From Prevotella melaninogenica (GTDB lineage Bacteria > Bacteroidota > Bacteroidia > Bacteroidales > Bacteroidaceae), in the NCBI RefSeq assembly GCF_018127925.1, contig NZ_CP072347.1:64501-128500 (forward strand): a DNA stretch of 64,000 bases, in the 5' to 3' direction. Positions 9,039 to 19,400 of this stretch are shown here, in pieces. How positions within the stretch are numbered: position 1 is the first letter of the stretch; each line of letters starts with the position of its first letter. The position numbers were made by a program, and so were the translations under genes. Below the pieces are notes generated by a model that was not told the DNA's origin, searched no databases, and saw only the letters and a program-made list of their open reading frames with translations.

Positions 9039-9368
9039 ACTTTTTTATTACAACTAATCAAATACTTTCCTTCTTTCCCTTGCTTTCTTACCTACTTATC
9101 AACCTGTCTTTTCGCGTTTGTTTTCAAAAGCAACCTACCCTTTCCGTACTGCTTTTTATATAAGGTAAACACCGCAAAACATGCACTATTATGTGTCCAA
9201 GATACAAGTTGGAAATAAAAACGCACGTAATATTATGTTAAAGAAGATAAAACATGCATGAATTAAAAAAAATACTATAATTTTGCACACATCTAAGCTA
9301 TCGACAACCTAAGTGTCATTTCTAATGTCACAAGACCTAAACAAAATATAAATAAAAACCTTTTAAGC
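9039..9368. other. Leader region of the SusC-like gene
   Basis: No gene is visible. A TAATTTTG -7 box at 9282-9289 fits the Bacteroidota promoter and would give a leader of about 70 to 75 nt before the ATG at 9369. No riboswitch-like fold was recognised. Confidence 0.55.
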
Positions 9369-12300
9369 ATGAAAGCTATGAGAAAATCTAACCTTGGAAG
9401 GTCGCTGCTACTGGTAGTGCCCCTTGTGTGTTGTCCTTATACTGCACATAAGGCATACGCCACTCCGACAGTAACCATACAGGCACAAGCCTCTGTTATC
9501 AAAGGAAAAGTTATCGATTCACGTACGGGCGAACCGGTTATAAGTGCCAGTGTCACCGTAAGTGGTACGAAGAAAATCGCTCTTACCAACATTGATGGTG
9601 AGTTCTCTATCGACGCAAAAGCTGGTGAGGAGCTGGTGATTACGTCCTTAGGCTATGAGAAAACGACGGTGCGAGCTGAAAACAACATGACCGTAAGCAT
9701 GGTTTCTTCCTCTACGATGCTTAGCGAAACAGTGGTTGTGGGCTATAGCACACAGAAACGAAACAGTCTGACGGGTTCGTTGCAGAGTATTGATAATAAA
9801 GAACTTACTAACATTACGACAGCTAATGTCACCAATATGTTGACGGGTAAAGTACCTGGAATGAACGTTATGCCGGGTTCTGGTAAGCCAGGTTCGTTCG
9901 GTGCCATCATCGTTCGTGGTAAGTCTACTATCAACGGTAGTACTGCTCCGCTGTGGGTTATTGATGGAGTAATCGTCGGTAAAGACCCAGGTGACATCAA
10001 TCCTAACGACATCGAGACTCTTACCGTACTCAAAGATGCAGCCTCAACAGCTATCTATGGTTCGCAGGGTGCCAATGGTGTCATCGTTGTTACAACCAAA
10101 GGAGCAAAGTCTGGTAAGACTTCTATTACCTTCTCTGCCAAGATGGGCGTTTCAACTCTGAACAATGGTAAAGTGAAGATGATGGATGGAGCCGAGCTAT
10201 ACGACTATTATAAGTCGTTTACTAATGCTGCTGAGATTGCTTTCCCACGCTGGAATGATAAGCTCCGTGATAGTAATTTCGATTGGTGGAAGTTGGCTAC
10301 ACACACAGGAAACGTTCAGAATTACGACCTTACTATTAACAGTGGTGGTGAGAAGTTGAGTGCTGTCTTCACAGGTGGTGTCTATAAAGAGAATGGTGCT
10401 GTGCGTGGATACGACTTCACTCGATACAACACGATGATGAAGCTGAACTTCAAACCTTATTCTTGGATTGCTATCCGTCCATCCTTCAATGGTAGTAAGG
10501 GAGTGATTGATGACCGCCAACGCTCTACCTATTCTATGTATTCTATGCTGCCATGGGATAGCCCTTACGATGAAACTGGCAAGATTGTTGGCAATAGATC
10601 ATCATCATGGGTGAATAGCAACTCTACCAATTACCTTTACGAATTGCAGTATAATTGGAGCAAGTACGATTCTTATGCCTTTAATGGCAACTTCGACTTT
10701 GACATCTATCTCACTGATTGGCTTACGTTCTCTTCTGTGAATAGCTATCGTTGGAGTACCCACCTCGATAAGAGTTACGCTGACCCTCGTACATCAGGTG
10801 CAGAGGGTAAGGGTCGTGTGAGTGAAAGCACGAGTACGAACACACGTCGTTATACCAACCAACTGCTCAAAGCGACACGTAGTTTCGGTGATTATCACGG
10901 CTTCTTAATGCTCGGTTATGAGTTTAATGATGGTGAATATCGTTATCATAGTAGCGATGGAACAGGTTTGGTTCCGGGCTTTGCTCAACTTGACATCACC
11001 TCTACACCAGAATCTGTTGGAGGTAATAAATTCGAGTGGGCAGTGCAGTCTTTCTTCGCCAACCTCAATGCTGACTATGCCAATAAGTATTTGCTTCAGC
11101 TCTCATTGAGAACGGATGGTGCAAGTAACTTTGGTTCTGATGCTGCTTATGGTACGTTCTTCTCAGTCAGTGGTGGCTGGGTTGCTACGGCTGAGAAGTG
11201 GTTTAAGGTACCTTGTATTGACTATTTGAAGGTGCGTGCATCGTTTGGTTCAGTAGGAAGTCGCCCTAACAGCCTCTATCCTCAATACGGACTTTACAGC
11301 TTACGTGCAAGCTATAACGAGGTTCCTGGTGCTGTTATCGCTCAGCTTGCCAATAAGAAACTGACTTGGGAGAAGAGCTATACCACTGGCGTAGGTATCG
11401 ACTTGAATATGTTTAAACGCCTGCGTATGACCTTCGACTTCTATAGCAAGCGTACAAGCAACCTCCTCTTTGCCGTGCCTATATCTGGTGTTATCGGTGT
11501 GACAAGCATCTGGCAGAACATTGGTGAGCTTACCAACACAGGCTTTGAGACCACCCTTTCGGCTGATATCATCAAGAGTAAGGACCTCACTTGGACGGTT
11601 GATGCCAACCTTTCTACCAACTCAAACAAGATTAAGAAGCTGTATAGCGGTAGAGACCAGATTATCGAAGGTGATGGTATAGCTGGTTCAACCAACACAT
11701 TGTTACGTCCAGGTCTGAGTGCAGATACGTATTATTTGCGTGAATGGGCAGGTGTTGACCCAGAGAATGGTGCGCCACAATGGTACACAACGGATGCGAA
11801 TGGCAATCGTGTTATTACCCACAACTATGCCAAGGCAGACCAAGTAGCCCTTGACAAGCGTGCCACTCCAAGTGTATTCGGTAGCTTCTCTACCACACTT
11901 ACCTATAAGAATTTCGACTTCAACGCTGTCTTCGGCTACTCAATGGGAGCTTACATCTATAACTACTCACGACAGGAGTATGACTCAGATGGTGCATATA
12001 CCGATCGTAACCAGTTCAGCTTGCAGAAAGGTTGGAAGAGATGGGCACAGAAGGGAGATGTTGCAACACACCCAGTTGCTGCCTATAATAATCCATCTAA
12101 CTCTAACAAGGCGTCAACTCGCTACTTAGAGAGCTCTGACTTCTTGAAGCTTCGCTCAATTACTTTGGGTTACAACTTCAATCTTAAGAGTGATATTGTG
12201 AAGGCACTGCGCGTTTATCTCAGTGGTGAAAACCTCTTCTGCATCACCAATTATTCTGGTGTAGACCCAGAATTGCCTGCTGCTGATGGTGGTCGCAATG

Positions 12301-12398
12301 CTTCTGGCGAACGCTCAACAGCCCTTTCAATCTCAACAGGCGCTGGTGTTTATCCTTCTGTTCGTAAGTTTATGCTTGGCGTTAACGTCACATTCTAA
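9369..12398 (+). CDS. SusC-like TonB-dependent outer-membrane transporter
   Basis: 1009 residues. A signal peptide (about 1-32) is followed by a carboxypeptidase-D-regulatory-like beta domain (about 42-125, 'IKGKVIDSRTGEPV'), the TonB plug ('GKVPGMNVMPGSG', 'IIVRGKSTI', 'DAASTAIYGSQGANGVIVVTTKG') and a C-terminal 22-strand barrel ending in Phe ('FMLGVNVTF'). SusC proteins import glycans or peptides across the outer membrane using TonB energy and are capped by a SusD lipoprotein. The SusD gene follows 16 bp downstream, so the two are one operon. The substrate cannot be inferred. The convergent beta-galactosidase at 16494 is a possible but unproven functional neighbour. Confidence 0.95.
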   Translation: MKAMRKSNLGRSLLLVVPLVCCPYTAHKAYATPTVTIQAQASVIKGKVIDSRTGEPVISASVTVSGTKKIALTNIDGEFSIDAKAGEELVITSLGYEKTTVRAENNMTVSMVSSSTMLSETVVVGYSTQKRNSLTGSLQSIDNKELTNITTANVTNMLTGKVPGMNVMPGSGKPGSFGAIIVRGKSTINGSTAPLWVIDGVIVGKDPGDINPNDIETLTVLKDAASTAIYGSQGANGVIVVTTKGAKSGKTSITFSAKMGVSTLNNGKVKMMDGAELYDYYKSFTNAAEIAFPRWNDKLRDSNFDWWKLATHTGNVQNYDLTINSGGEKLSAVFTGGVYKENGAVRGYDFTRYNTMMKLNFKPYSWIAIRPSFNGSKGVIDDRQRSTYSMYSMLPWDSPYDETGKIVGNRSSSWVNSNSTNYLYELQYNWSKYDSYAFNGNFDFDIYLTDWLTFSSVNSYRWSTHLDKSYADPRTSGAEGKGRVSESTSTNTRRYTNQLLKATRSFGDYHGFLMLGYEFNDGEYRYHSSDGTGLVPGFAQLDITSTPESVGGNKFEWAVQSFFANLNADYANKYLLQLSLRTDGASNFGSDAAYGTFFSVSGGWVATAEKWFKVPCIDYLKVRASFGSVGSRPNSLYPQYGLYSLRASYNEVPGAVIAQLANKKLTWEKSYTTGVGIDLNMFKRLRMTFDFYSKRTSNLLFAVPISGVIGVTSIWQNIGELTNTGFETTLSADIIKSKDLTWTVDANLSTNSNKIKKLYSGRDQIIEGDGIAGSTNTLLRPGLSADTYYLREWAGVDPENGAPQWYTTDANGNRVITHNYAKADQVALDKRATPSVFGSFSTTLTYKNFDFNAVFGYSMGAYIYNYSRQEYDSDGAYTDRNQFSLQKGWKRWAQKGDVATHPVAAYNNPSNSNKASTRYLESSDFLKLRSITLGYNFNLKSDIVKALRVYLSGENLFCITNYSGVDPELPAADGGRNASGERSTALSISTGAGVYPSVRKFMLGVNVTF

Positions 12399-12414
12399 AT
12401 AAAGAATCTGCCCT

Positions 12415-14169
12415 ATGAAAAAAGTATATGTGCTGCTCTTAGCAGCTATTGCAATGGTATCGTGTAGCGTAGAGCGTCATCCTGAATACATGATGGATGA
12501 TGATACCATGACTAAAAACATTGATGAGAGTTTTCCATCGCTACTGAATGGATGCTATGGATTCCTAAAAACGTGGTCGGACCCTATGTATCGCTGTGGC
12601 GAGTATGCTGGAGATAACATCATGATTCGTGGTACTTCCACCGATGCTTTCTATGAGTTTATCTCTTATTCGCGCACTCCTAATAACTACCGATTGCAGA
12701 ACTTCTGGGATTATAGCTATAAGGTGGTTGCGCAGGCATCTAATATCATCAAGGATATTCCTGAAGGTAAGAGTACGATTACCGATACACAGTTAGGAGA
12801 ATGCTACTATCTGCGTGGCATGATTTACTTCTATCTCTGTCGTGCATACGGTAGACCATACGCGCAAAACCCTGATACAAACCTCGGTATGCCTATCGTT
12901 AACGGTACACCTGACGACCCAGTACACGCTATGTTGCCTAATCGTTCTACTGTGAAAGAGACCTACGAACAGGCAATTAAGGACTTGGAGAAGGCGGCTT
13001 CGCTGATGACAGAAGACCTGCACGGCGAAGAACGTTGTATCTTTGCTTCTAAAGAGGCTGCTTGGGCTATGCTGAGTAGAATCTATCTCTATATGAGTGG
13101 AACTTACGAAACGCCTAACACTGCCTATGCACAGAAGAGTGTTGAGTACGCAACAAAGGTAATCGACTCTGGTAAGTTTAGTCTGTTGAGCCGTAAGGAC
13201 TATGGCGTTAGCAACACGCTTGAGCCAGAAAACAACCCTGAAAACATCTTCGTGGTGAAAAGAGTAGACTCTGAGTTCCCTGGTTGGGACTATTATTACA
13301 CCATCGGCGGTATGTATTCAAATATCGGCGGTATGGGTTGGGGCGAAATGTATGCGTCTGGTAAATACCTTGATTTGCTGAACGAGACTGGACAGAACGA
13401 CTGGTTTAATAAGAAGTACACCGATATTCGTGCGCAATTCATTGAGCCACAGTATGTAAAAGACAAGACAGACAAGTATGTTCCTGTCTTCCGCTTCATC
13501 AAGAATGTCTATGATGCCAAGGGTAATCAGGTGAATTTCAACTACGTACAGCTGCGTTATACCCGTCAGCCAGACAATAGTTTGACTTGCGATACCACTG
13601 GAACGGGACACACTACTCCGCTTGTTCTCACACCAATCGACCCTGCACAGCGTCTTTACTCGATTAATTATCAGGGGCATACCTATCGCGGTGTGCTTGA
13701 TTATCAGATGAAGCTCAACCGCGTTTATCCTATGTTCTATGTGGTGAAGTGCTCTCGTCAGGGTGGCAAGGAGAATCAGTTGTATTCGCCTATCATCTCT
13801 CGTCTTGACGAAATGTATCTCAATCGTGCTGAAGCAAATGTGAAATTGGGTAATATCGCCAGTGCGATGGCTGACGTGAACACAATCCGTGAGCGTGCTA
13901 TCGTGGGTGGAAGCTATACGAGTGCTCAGTTTACTGCTGCCACAGCAAAGACTTTGGTGGATAAAGAACGTCAGTTAGAGTTGGCGTTTGAGGCAGAGCG
14001 CAGCTACGATGTGTTCCGCAATGGCGACACCCTTACACGTCGTTTCCCTGGTCCTCATCAGCCAATGGTTGACATTCCAGCAACCGACTACCGTGTGATT
14101 TACTTCATTCCACAGTCGGCTATCAATGCCTATAAGGGCAATCTGGAACAAAATCCAAGTAGTAACTAA
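12415..14169 (+). CDS. SusD/RagB-family surface lipoprotein
   Basis: 584 residues. A lipoprotein signal (MKKVYVLLLAAIAMVSC, Cys17) is followed by the helical TPR-rich SusD fold. SusD-like hallmarks are the 'RGMIYFYLCRAYGRPY' helix, 'AWAMLSRIYLYM' and the C-terminal 'RLDEMYLNRAEANVKLGN' and 'VDKERQLELAFEAERSYDVFRNGD' segments. It should sit outside the cell as the lid of the SusC transporter and bind the substrate. It is followed by a long hairpin (14178-14250) that probably ends the operon. Confidence 0.95.
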   Translation: MKKVYVLLLAAIAMVSCSVERHPEYMMDDDTMTKNIDESFPSLLNGCYGFLKTWSDPMYRCGEYAGDNIMIRGTSTDAFYEFISYSRTPNNYRLQNFWDYSYKVVAQASNIIKDIPEGKSTITDTQLGECYYLRGMIYFYLCRAYGRPYAQNPDTNLGMPIVNGTPDDPVHAMLPNRSTVKETYEQAIKDLEKAASLMTEDLHGEERCIFASKEAAWAMLSRIYLYMSGTYETPNTAYAQKSVEYATKVIDSGKFSLLSRKDYGVSNTLEPENNPENIFVVKRVDSEFPGWDYYYTIGGMYSNIGGMGWGEMYASGKYLDLLNETGQNDWFNKKYTDIRAQFIEPQYVKDKTDKYVPVFRFIKNVYDAKGNQVNFNYVQLRYTRQPDNSLTCDTTGTGHTTPLVLTPIDPAQRLYSINYQGHTYRGVLDYQMKLNRVYPMFYVVKCSRQGGKENQLYSPIISRLDEMYLNRAEANVKLGNIASAMADVNTIRERAIVGGSYTSAQFTAATAKTLVDKERQLELAFEAERSYDVFRNGDTLTRRFPGPHQPMVDIPATDYRVIYFIPQSAINAYKGNLEQNPSSN

Positions 14170-14177
14170 CACACTTT

Positions 14178-14250
14178 AGAGAATGACAACTGATGTGTAG
14201 CGTGGCTGAAAAGAATCTTCTCAGTCCTTACACATCCTGTTGTCCTCTCT
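14178..14250 (+). terminator. Long hairpin behind the SusC/SusD operon
   Basis: The arms AGAGAATGACAAC...GATGTGTA and TACACATC...GTTGTCCTCTCT pair over about 20 bases with few mismatches. A second stem (CTGAAAAGA/TTCTCAG) lies inside, and TCTTTTC follows. It begins eight bases after the SusD stop codon. It could terminate transcription or protect the 3' end. Confidence 0.6.
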
Positions 14251-14354
14251 TTTCATCAGCCTAATAATAGGGAGGGCTATATCGTTAGCCTTCAACAAAA
14301 CTCTTGTAACGTTATTTTTTTAACCCCAATCGGTTATTAGAGCCTAAACATATT

Positions 14355-14450
14355 TTATTTTATTATCGAGTAGATTGCTTGGCTTTGGAACGCAGGCGTA
14401 GCGGGCTACGTCAAGTTACAAAGACAAACAAGATGCCGATAAGAAAATGA
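14355..14450. repeat. 96-bp terminal-inverted-repeat element, copy B
   Basis: It has the same length as copy A at 2876-2971. The left arm TTATTTTATTATCG pairs with the right end at 14437-14450 with 12 of 14 matches. The interior shares a GTCGAG/ATCGAG edge and a GCGT-GTAGC motif with copy A but is otherwise diverged. Confidence 0.55.
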
Positions 14451-14518
14451 AAGATGTTAGGAAACAATACCATAATATGATACAAACATATTGTGGTCTA
14501 ATGATTGATTGGGGTTTA

Positions 14519-14550
14519 AGGCTTGGTTAGCGGGCTAACTAAGCCTTTTT
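14519..14550 (+). terminator. Rho-independent-type hairpin
   Basis: AGGCTTGGTTAG and its near complement CTAACTAAGCCT flank a short GC loop and are followed by TTTTT. It lies 350 bp behind SusD, so it may back up the SusC/SusD terminator. Confidence 0.6.
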
Positions 14551-14800
14551 GATTATTCTTTTCGGCATCTTTTAGTATGTCTTCTTATCAGTTTTAGTTG
14601 CTTTTTGTTCCTACCAATGGTTACTACATGAATTCTATAGCTACGGTAAACTTTATTAATTCATATCCTATAAGAAACCCATAGTTCTGAATTTTCTTTA
14701 CATCCACCATTGATTTATTTACCAAAAACAGCCAAAAAAACGCTTTCCTTACAGCCTTTGTAACTCATTCGTTATAAATAAGTTACAAAACCGCTTTTCA

Positions 14801-14910
14801 AAAGGTGCTTAATTGGACTTCAAAAGGGCGTTAGTAAGGGTCTTAAAGAGCACCTTTTGCAAGGCAAAAAGGCGTTAATTCGAATGCAATTAAGCCTTAA
14901 TAAAAATCGA
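14801..14910 (+). repeat. 22-bp-periodic array, copy 3
   Basis: Units start at 14801, 14823, 14845, 14867 and 14889. The heads are AAAGGTG, AAAGGGC, AAAGAGC, AAAAGGC and ATTAAGC. The upstream block GTTACAAAACCG matches the blocks before the other arrays. Confidence 0.85.
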
Positions 14911-14980
14911 GTAGATGAAAAATACTTACAAAGAAGATTACTAACAGTTGAACTATTAACCTCCAAGACCTCTAAAAAAC

Positions 14981-15349
14981 CTACTTTAAAAGATACTGTT
15001 TTCTCGACTCAATAATATCTTCCATGTTCTCACTCGCCCATGAAAGGAGGTTGTCGATAAGCGGCAGTAGACTTTTTCCTTTCTCCGTAAGCGAATATTC
15101 AACGCGGGGAGGTATCTCTGGAAAGACTTCCCGATGAATAAGTCCGTCACCCTCCAACATCTTCAGCGTTGCAGTCAGCATCTTTTGAGAAATATCGGGT
15201 ATATTACGTTGCAGTTCCTTAAAGCGTTGGCAATCGTTGTTCTCCAACGTGAAAAGCACCAACATCGACCACTTGTCCCCAACTCTTGATAGTACATTTC
15301 TTATAGGACAGTTAGGATAGAGGGCATCTCTGACTTCGTTTCTATTCAT
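14981..15349 (-). CDS. HxlR-family transcriptional regulator
   Basis: 122 residues with the HxlR winged-helix signature: 'CPIRNVLSRVGDKWSMLVLFTLE', 'RFKELQRNIPDISQKMLTATLKMLEGDGLIHR' and the wing 'PPRVEYSLTEKGKSLLPLI'. The N-terminal Cys (CPIRN) is conserved in redox- or aldehyde-sensing members. It is divergent from the cupin gene starting at 15579, with a TACTTTTG -7 box on its own strand (15381-15388), so it probably controls that gene and itself. A shortened paralogue follows the cupin gene. Confidence 0.92.
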   Translation of the reverse strand: MNRNEVRDALYPNCPIRNVLSRVGDKWSMLVLFTLENNDCQRFKELQRNIPDISQKMLTATLKMLEGDGLIHREVFPEIPPRVEYSLTEKGKSLLPLIDNLLSWASENMEDIIESRKQYLLK

Positions 15350-15531
15350 ACTTATAAGTTCTTTAAGTCATATTATTGCACAAAAGTAACTATTATAAGC
15401 TAAGGCTCGTATCTTTTAGTGTTAAACTATGTAAAACAAGTATCCTTTAAATGCTTTATTATCAGTATTACTTACCTCAAGGTAACTGGCTGACATTTGC
15501 GTGCCTACTTGCAGAACAGACTGAAAGTCAA

Positions 15532-15539
15532 TACCTTTG
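15532..15539 (+). promoter_or_regulatory. -7 box of the cupin operon
   Basis: TACCTTTG matches TAnnTTTG. A TTGC at 15509-15512 lies 19 bases upstream, at the -33 position. This supports the downstream ATG at 15579 over the in-frame codon at 15537, which overlaps the promoter. Confidence 0.6.
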
Positions 15540-15578
15540 CATCATCAAAACAAACAATACAATAAAACAAAAAGAATT

Positions 15579-16031
15579 ATGAAAACAGTTGAAACGATCA
15601 AGAATGGTAAGAACTTCACAGCAGTAAACGTTGGTAAGCTCAGCGATATTAAGGATTATGTACTCCCATTCGGAGAGATAGAGATTCCGGGTAAGGTATT
15701 CGTTGGTCAGGCATTACAGACGACAGGTAGCGAACTTTCATTCCAGACTCTTGTACCTGGTCAGGATAGTGGTTTCCTTCATACACACAAGACACACGAG
15801 GAACTTTACTTTATCCTCAAAGGCGAAGGTGAGTATCAGGTTGATGGCGAGGTCTTCCCTGTAACTGAAGGTAGTATTATCCGCGTTGCACCAGAGGGAA
15901 AACGTGCGTTGAAGAACATGGGCAAAGATGAGATGCTGATGCTCTGCATTCAGTATAAGGCAAACAGCTTTGCTGAGAATGATGCACCTATGACCGACGG
16001 TGTGATACTGAATGAAGAACTGAAATGGTAA
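15579..16031 (+). CDS. Cupin-domain protein
   Basis: 150 residues from the ATG at 15579, chosen because the upstream in-frame ATG overlaps the promoter box. One cupin_2 barrel is seen with the metal-binding motif 'HTHKTHEELYFILKGEG' and the second motif 'GSIIRVAPEGKRALKN'. Small cupins like this bind a metal and either isomerise or oxidise small molecules or sense them. It lies between an HxlR gene (divergent) and a second HxlR-like gene that overlaps its 3' end by 7 bp, suggesting a redox or electrophile-responsive unit. Confidence 0.88.
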   Translation: MKTVETIKNGKNFTAVNVGKLSDIKDYVLPFGEIEIPGKVFVGQALQTTGSELSFQTLVPGQDSGFLHTHKTHEELYFILKGEGEYQVDGEVFPVTEGSIIRVAPEGKRALKNMGKDEMLMLCIQYKANSFAENDAPMTDGVILNEELKW

Positions 16032-16330
16032 TTGACCCACTATTCCCTACGTGCCCGATACGTAATATCCTCTCACGGATATGCGTGGCGGACACGCTTT
16101 GCCTTATCCAAACGCTTGGTAGGAAAGGCAGAGCAACTTACGAAGAGTTAAGGCATGACCTGCCCGACTCTCCCCTATCCGCCTCGCTAAATATATTAAA
16201 AGAAGATCGGATTATTGTTGAAAGCGACAAACAATACGTCCTTTCAAACATTGGGAAAGAACTCTTTCCACTCATTTCAATGCTCATCGCTTGGTGTGAG
16301 AAGAACGTTTCCCCATCTCTAAGGCTATAG
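16025..16330 (+). CDS. Short HxlR-like winged-helix protein
   Basis: 101 residues. The N-terminus 'FPTCPIRNILSRI' is clearly paralogous to 'YPNCPIRNVLSRV' of the HxlR protein at 14981-15349. The helical core 'TYEELRHDLPDSPLSASLNILKEDRII' matches the HxlR recognition region, but the wing is shortened. It retains the conserved Cys. The ATG overlaps the cupin stop codon (ATGGTAA), which indicates translational coupling. It may be a partner or antagonist of the upstream HxlR protein. Confidence 0.75.
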   Translation: MVIDPLFPTCPIRNILSRICVADTLCLIQTLGRKGRATYEELRHDLPDSPLSASLNILKEDRIIVESDKQYVLSNIGKELFPLISMLIAWCEKNVSPSLRL

Positions 16331-16386
16331 TTCAAACAAGGTGTAACATTGTATTTAGTGACATTTCAGGCTTCTACAAAACGAAA

Positions 16387-16420
16387 AGGAGTGAAAGAAA
16401 ATATCGTTTCTTCCACTCCT
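16387..16420. terminator. Bidirectional terminator between convergent genes
   Basis: AGGAGTG-AAGAAA arms pair with TTTCTT-CACTCCT. On the minus strand the stem is followed by TTTTCGTTTT, and on the plus strand by CATTCATTTT. It lies between the HxlR-like gene and the beta-galactosidase 3' end and can serve both. Confidence 0.65.
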
Positions 16421-16493
16421 CATTCATTTTATGTAGCTCTATCAGAAGCAGGGGTAGCAATTACAGGGATGCCCTACAACTGATAGAAAGCCT

Positions 16494-19400
16494 TTACTTC
16501 TCCAACACTTTGAACTCAGCACCTGTTGCAAAGTCCTGACCAGACTGCTCACTGAGGGCTGTCAGACGGACGAAGCGGGCCTTAACCGGTGTGGTGAGGA
16601 GGATAGTCTTTTCCTTTCTGTTGTTCTCAAACTCACCTTCAGCAACAGCCTTACCCCATGTCTTGCCGTCGTTGCTAACCTGAATGCTGTACTTCTTGAT
16701 GTTACCATTGTTGCTGTCCTGACGTGGAAGGTAGGTGAAGCCCTTGATAGTCTTCATACCGCCACAGTCGAAGTCAACCCAGTGTGGGTGATTAGCCACT
16801 GTAACAGAGTACATTGTGTGCCAGTAACTGCTTGGGTTGCCATCGGTAAGATGACTTGCATCACCCTCACCACTCTCCTGACTTGAAGCGAAGACCACTG
16901 ACAATGGGATGCTCTCGATGCGTGAGAAGGTCTGAGAAGCTACAAGCCAATCATTCTCCTGCGCCCAAGCTGAGATAGTACCGCCATCGCGCAAGTTAAC
17001 AGGACCAGTGTACTTCACTGCCTTCTTGTTGCCATTAACACGATAGTAGATATCGCCCTTCGCACCGTTTGCATTGATCGTCACATTGCCCTCACCATCA
17101 CGGATGATAGTAAGTGGCGTAGCACCGTTAAGACTTACATTCGCATTGCTAACGAGGTCATTAGTCTTAACAGAGTTCATAGGACGAATCATATAACCAA
17201 AGGTGTGTGGCGTTGCCATGACACGATCGCGCAATAACGGACCACCCTGTCCACAACTGTTACCACCAAGACCAGTGATAGCCATATCAAGGTGCAAATG
17301 AGTGTATTCACTCTGTGGCAACTCGTGTGGATGGTTAGCCATTGCGATGGTATTATCCGACCAAGGAAGTGCAGAGAAACTCATCTTATCCTTAGCCACG
17401 AAGACAGCACCATAGAGGCCATTGTTACCAGTATTACCAGTGAGTGAGAGCCAACGAGTATCCTGATGGTTACCCGTATCCTGTGGTTTAGGGAAGGCAA
17501 CGAACTCATCCTCAACTTCCTGCTGCTCGTAGAGACCAATCATCTGACCTGTCTTGCGGTCTGGATAGTTGTCAACAGTACCACGACCATAGTAATTCAA
17601 CAGGCTGAGAGCCTTTGGAACACGAACTGTATAACCTAACTTAGCGAGTGTGAGATTAGGCTTATTGCTTGTTATTGCGCTCTCGCTCTCGATGCTACCG
17701 TCAGGGAAGATGGTATAAACCACCTGCGTATTGAAGCGGAAATCATCCTTACCGAATGGCTTTTCCTTGTATTCGATGAGCTTCTTCCAGTTGGCATTAC
17801 CACCCTCAAGGCGATAACCATAAGGTGCCTGTGACTCAACATTGAACACAACAGAAACAGAACCGTCAGCATTTGCGTGGGTTGTATAGTTAGTACACTT
17901 ATGCTGCAGGTTGTTCAAACCATTTGCATACCATCCTTCGTAAGCCCAGTTATCATTGTTAACCCATGCACGGAAAGCGTTCAACTCTGGTCCACAACCG
18001 TCTGCAATGATAGTCTTACCATCGTACTGGAGGTTATAAATCGTACCCTTTGTGAGGTCGAATGTCGTTGTGAAGGTCTTGCCAGAGAAGACTATCTTAT
18101 TGTCCTTTACGGCAGACATATTCACCTTACCTGCTGCAGCGATAGCTGGACGAGCCGCTGCTACCTGTACAGGCAACTGCTCTTCAGCCTGAACATATCC
18201 TGCCTTTGCCCATGGCATGTCATGCTTGAGGCGATAGGTAATGTGGAGGAGGTACTCCTTATTTGGGTCAAGACCCTCGTTGAGTCCTGCGATTGTAATG
18301 CTCTTATGACTTCTTGCTGGTACACTACCAAGCTCAAGGTCGCCCTTCTTAACGATTACACCATCAGCTGTCAGGCTATAAGACATTGCATAACCACTGA
18401 GATCATCAGAGTAGTAGTTCTTATTGAATACATCCAAAGTAGCTGTCTTAGCGTCCTTCCAGCTTGTTCCAATATACTGATACACCTTCTTCACCTCATA
18501 ATACTGTGGCTTTGGTGTCTCATCACCGAAGATAACACCGTTCATAACAAACTGTCCATCGTTAGGCGTATCACCGAAGTCACCACCATAAGCGAGGTAA
18601 CGCTTGCCGTCCTTTGTGTAGTTGTACATACTCTGGTCAATCCAGTCCCAGATAGCACCACCCATAAAGAAGTTCGTAGACTCCATTGCTTCCCAATAGT
18701 CAACGAGGTTACCTACAGCGTTACCCATTGAATGGGCATACTCTGAGATATGGAAAGGATACTTGATACCCATCTTACCCTTCACTGCATCGCGAGTCCA
18801 AGCAATACTTGGATACTGGTTAGAACCCATGTCCACGATGTCGTTGTTGCGCTCATACTGTACTGGTCTTGAAGCATCGTAAGCCTTCAGAGAGTCGTAG
18901 GCTACAACAAAGTTATGACCCGGTCCTGCCTCATTACCCAAACTCCAGATAACGATTGAAGGCTGATTAACAAGCTGGTGAGTCATTGCCATTACACGAT
19001 CAACGTGTGCTGCTTGGAACTCTGGTACGTGTGAAAGCGATGCCTTGCCATAGAAGTACTCATGACTCTCAATGTTTGCCTCGCTCTCCAAGTAGATACC
19101 ATATTTGTTGCAGAGATAATAGAAGTAAGGGTCGTTAGGATAATGAGAGGTACGTATGTGGTTGATATTCGCACGCTTCATCAGCATAATCTCATGTTCC
19201 ATCTGCTCACGAGAGATAACCTTACCTGTCAATGGGTTGGTATCGTGGCGGTTCACACCCTTGAGTTTCACTGGCTTACCATTGATATAGTAATATCTTC
19301 CAGCCAATCCGAACTCGTCCTGACTTGCTGGTGTATTCTTAATCTCAACTGTACGGAAACCAGTTTGGAAACTTATCGTTTCGACTACCCTCTTTCCCTG

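Larger units (their letters stand above)
14251..14980. other. Repeat-rich gene-free stretch
   Basis: No gene is visible. It contains the 96-bp palindromic element copy B (14355-14450), a terminator-like hairpin (14519-14550) and the third 22-bp-periodic array (14801-14910), clustered between the SusC/SusD operon and a convergent HxlR gene. Confidence 0.65.

Noticed and set aside
17877-18731. 284-codon plus-strand frame within the beta-galactosidase gene
   Set aside because: It is antisense to the conserved catalytic region, has Cys/Val/His-rich composition and no family resemblance; a shadow of the real gene.
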